Shown here piece by piece: positions 41,149 through 43,041 of a DNA stretch of 43,041 nucleotides. The DNA is taken from assembly GCA_937919945.1 (NCBI GenBank), contig CALESY010000129.1, positions 1 to 43,041 of the forward strand. Direction: 5' to 3'. The notes beneath the pieces are model-generated. The model ran no database searches. It worked only from the letters and a program-made list of their open reading frames with translations, and had not been told where the DNA came from. Both the position numbers and the translations under genes were made by a program. The DNA comes from an uncultured Chitinophagaceae bacterium. GTDB taxonomy: Bacteria; Bacteroidota; Bacteroidia; Chitinophagales; Chitinophagaceae. Every line of letters starts with the position of its first letter. The first letter of the stretch is position 1.

Positions 41149-42219
41149 ATGGCTAATATTTGCGTCGTTACAGGTTCGTCAGGATTGATAGGCAGCGAAT
41201 CGGTTGAGTTTTTTGCAGAAAAATTTGACAAAGTAGTAGGTATAGATAATAATATGCGGATGCGTTTTTTTGGCGCAGATGCATCTACGGAATGGAATAC
41301 ACAACGATTGGTAAATGCCATCAGCAATTTCGAACACCATGCAGCCGATATACGCGATATAGATGCGCTGGATGCCATATTTGCACAATATGGCAAAGAT
41401 ATTAAACTTATAGTGCATACAGCAGCACAACCCAGCCACGACTGGGCAGCCCGCGAGCCTATTACAGACTTTACGGTGAATGCAAATGGTACTATCAACA
41501 TGTTGGAGGTAACACGCAAGCACTGCCCGGAAGCTACTTTCATATTTACATCTACCAACAAAGTATATGGTGATACACCAAACTATCTGCCACTGGTAGA
41601 ATTGGAACATCGTTGGGAAATTGCAGAATCGCATCCATACTTTGCAAAAGGTATAGACGAGAATATGAGTATCGATAATACCAAACACTCATTATTCGGT
41701 GCATCGAAAGTGGCGGCAGACGTGGTGGCGCAGGAGTATGGTAAGTACTTCGGTATGAATGTAGGCATCTTCCGTGGTGGGTGCCTTACCGGACCTAAAC
41801 ACAGTGGTACGCAATTGCATGGCTTCCTTTCATATCTTATGAAGTGCGCCATTACAGGTGATAAATACACCGTATTTGGCTACAAAGGCAAGCAGGTCCG
41901 CGATAATATCCATTCATGGGATTTGGTAAACATGTTCTGGCATTTCCATCAGGCACCACGTCAGGGTGAAGTCTACAATGCTGGTGGTGGACGTTTCTCA
42001 AACTGCTCTATGGCTGAAGCGATACAAATGTGTGAGAAGATAACAGGTAAGCCTATGAATTATCAATACTCAGAAACCAACCGCATAGGCGACCACATAT
42101 GGTGGGTAAGTGATACATCGAAGTTTGAAGCGCACTACCCCGACTGGAAACTGCATTACAATATAGAAGATATACTGACACAAATACACGAAGCCTTCTT
42201 AACCCGTGTACACGCATAG
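41149..42219 (+). CDS. TyvE-like NAD-dependent epimerase with Tyr-to-Phe active site
   Basis: A 356-residue extended SDR protein. The N-terminal nucleotide site is VVTGSSGLIGSE. FIFTSTNKVYGDTP strongly resembles the STNKVYGD of TyvE (CDP-paratose 2-epimerase), and FGYKGKQVRDNIHSWDLVN is the usual substrate and NAD region. The catalytic YxxxK motif, however, reads HSLFGASKVAADVV: position 183 is Phe and only Lys187 remains. I recall the same F-G-A-S-K form in some homologues, so it is probably a subfamily trait rather than a random mutation, but the chemistry must differ or use another residue. The TAG stop lies 3 bases before the GT2 start. Confidence 0.82.
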   Translation: MANICVVTGSSGLIGSESVEFFAEKFDKVVGIDNNMRMRFFGADASTEWNTQRLVNAISNFEHHAADIRDIDALDAIFAQYGKDIKLIVHTAAQPSHDWAAREPITDFTVNANGTINMLEVTRKHCPEATFIFTSTNKVYGDTPNYLPLVELEHRWEIAESHPYFAKGIDENMSIDNTKHSLFGASKVAADVVAQEYGKYFGMNVGIFRGGCLTGPKHSGTQLHGFLSYLMKCAITGDKYTVFGYKGKQVRDNIHSWDLVNMFWHFHQAPRQGEVYNAGGGRFSNCSMAEAIQMCEKITGKPMNYQYSETNRIGDHIWWVSDTSKFEAHYPDWKLHYNIEDILTQIHEAFLTRVHA

Positions 42220-42222
42220 TGG

Positions 42223-42960
42223 ATGAAGCTATCAGTTGTCATACCTGCATATAACGAGGAGCAATCGCTACCCGAGTCTTTACCTGTTATATATGAAAAA
42301 CTACAACAGGAACAGATACCACATGAGCTTGTAGTTGTTAACGATAATTCTAAAGACGGTACTTTGAATGTGTTGGAAGAATTAGCTAAATCTATACCAA
42401 CACTTGTATATTATACCAATGCAGGGCCTAATGGTTTTGGTTATGCAGTGCGTTATGGTTTAGAAAGATTTCAGGGAGATTGTGTAGCTATAATGATGTC
42501 TGATATGTCAGACTCGCCGGATGATTTGATTGCTTTCTATAAAAAAATGATTGAATCAGGTTGCGATTGTGTATTTGGCAGCAGGTTTATAAAAGGGGGC
42601 AGAGTGATAGACTATCCACGTCATAAACTGATTTTGAACAGGTTGGTCAATAATGCTGTACGTATGGTATTCAGGATACCCTACAATGATTTTACCAATG
42701 CGTTTAAGTTATATAAAAAAGAAACTATCAAAGGATTAGCTCCTATTCTTTCACCACATTTCAACCTCACTTTAGAGCTTTCATTAAAAGCCATTATCAG
42801 GGGGTATTCATTTATCGTAATAGCCAACAGCTGGACGAATAGAAAATACGGTACTTCCAACTTGAAGATTAAAGAAATGGGCAGCAGGTACTTCTTCGTG
42901 TTTCTGTACTGCCTGATAGAGAAATTCTTTTCAAGAGGAGATTATCAAAAAAAATCCTGA
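42223..42960 (+). CDS. Family 2 glycosyltransferase, dolichol-phosphate-mannose-synthase-like
   Basis: This 245-residue GT-A enzyme begins LSVVIPAYNEEQSLPESLPV, with VVNDNSKDGT at about 38-47. Its metal/UDP-sugar region reads AIMMSDMSDSPDDLI, where the usual DxD is degenerate (M92-S93-D94). GSRFIKGGRVIDYPRHK is typical of the DPM1-like group that charges polyprenyl phosphate with a sugar. No C-terminal transmembrane helices are evident. It would feed a membrane glycosyltransferase, and the polytopic protein in the same cluster is a candidate partner. It starts 3 bp after the epimerase stop, indicating coupled expression. Its stop lies inside the downstream hairpin arm. Confidence 0.88.
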   Translation: MKLSVVIPAYNEEQSLPESLPVIYEKLQQEQIPHELVVVNDNSKDGTLNVLEELAKSIPTLVYYTNAGPNGFGYAVRYGLERFQGDCVAIMMSDMSDSPDDLIAFYKKMIESGCDCVFGSRFIKGGRVIDYPRHKLILNRLVNNAVRMVFRIPYNDFTNAFKLYKKETIKGLAPILSPHFNLTLELSLKAIIRGYSFIVIANSWTNRKYGTSNLKIKEMGSRYFFVFLYCLIEKFFSRGDYQKKS

Positions 42961-42986
42961 CTATACGGTCAGGTTTTTTTTTGATA
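42943..42986. terminator. Bidirectional terminator formed by a 19-bp inverted repeat
   Basis: TATCAAAAAAAATCCTGAC (42943-42961) and GTCAGGTTTTTTTTTGATA (42968-42986) are inverted with one mismatch, around a 6-nt loop. The GC-rich core CCTGAC/GTCAGG is followed by 8-9 T on each strand. The stop codons of both convergent genes are in the arms. Confidence 0.85.
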
Positions 42987-43041
42987 TATTCTATCCAACA
43001 GGTTGAGCGCAGGGCTTGTCATAAATGTAGTAAGCAAAGCC
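42969..43041 (-). CDS. C-terminal fragment, probable cation:proton antiporter
   Basis: The minus strand is open from the window edge to a TGA at 42971-42969, giving 23 residues: ALLTTFMTSPALNLLDRIYQ then KKT. The A-L-x-T-T-F-M-T-x-P-x-L-x-L pattern is what I know from the last transmembrane helix of CPA2-type (Kef/NhaS-like) cation:proton antiporters. The rest of the gene is outside the window. Another frame ending at 42991 is also open over this short span, so the call is tentative. Its last codons and stop form one arm of the shared terminator. Confidence 0.5.
   Translation of the reverse strand, partial: ALLTTFMTSPALNLLDRIYQKKT

Noticed and set aside
38072..42219. Two epimerase genes as a recent tandem duplication
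   Set aside because: Apart from SDR family motifs the proteins differ widely (GGAGFVG versus GSSGLIG; YGTTK versus FGASK); they are old paralogues.

Overview
The window looks like a chromosomal segment of a Bacteroidota bacterium, most likely the Chitinophagaceae/Chitinophagales. Supporting signs are a PorW/SprE-type component of the type IX secretion (gliding) system, DUF5686, DUF4846 and DUF1573 proteins, an MqnP-like prenyltransferase (menaquinone rather than ubiquinone), a BlaI/M56-TonB pair, and repeated TAnnTTTG boxes (the Bacteroidota sigma-factor -7 element) upstream of genes, with few Shine-Dalgarno sequences. I see no rRNA, tRNA, CRISPR array, insertion sequence or prophage.

Layout. 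1-292: 3' end of an S9 (DPP-IV-like) peptidase. 322-4312 (minus): operon pepT, DUF1573, mqnP-like, dapB, AT-rich orphan. 4391-5935 (plus): MarC-like protein and DUF4846 lipoprotein. 6021-10281 (minus): a VWA protein with a receptor-plug-like N-terminus and an M13 metallopeptidase. 10376-12068 (minus): SprT-like protease behind an AtpI-like/AtpZ pair and a membrane protein resembling the N-terminus of M23 peptidases; no ATP synthase subunits are present. 12584-20693 (plus): porW/sprE with an unusual 11-residue repeat region, the Rel/SpoT alarmone enzyme, M32 carboxypeptidase and a small membrane protein. 20796-22481 (plus): rimM-trmD-rplS. 22676-25575 (plus): lipoprotein, class III PhaC and an alpha/beta hydrolase, meeting a PPK2 kinase end to end. 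25576-31712 (minus): PPK2, a secreted protein with a possible His/Cys dyad, glyA, two small genes sharing a duplicated 5' end, and a ZIP metal transporter. 31856-38011 (plus): BlaI repressor and M56/TonB-C sensor protease, trpS, deoxynucleoside kinase and a DUF5686 outer-membrane protein. 38072-42960 (plus): two TyvE-like epimerases, an unrecognised polytopic membrane protein and a GT2 glycosyltransferase, probably a surface-glycan cluster. The right edge holds the last codons of a minus-strand gene that looks like a cation:proton antiporter.

Most interesting points. Three identical-architecture 14-bp palindromes lie exactly 20 bp apart before blaI, and a DtxR/MntR-like box lies before the divergent ZIP gene. 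A small AT-rich gene carries a duplicated start region from its neighbour. A TyvE-like epimerase has Phe in place of the catalytic Tyr, next to an undescribed membrane protein. A secreted 747-residue protein has a clan-CD-like His/Cys arrangement. PorW carries a long DSL hendecad region and starts with TTG. Two convergent genes both terminate inside one 19-bp inverted repeat.
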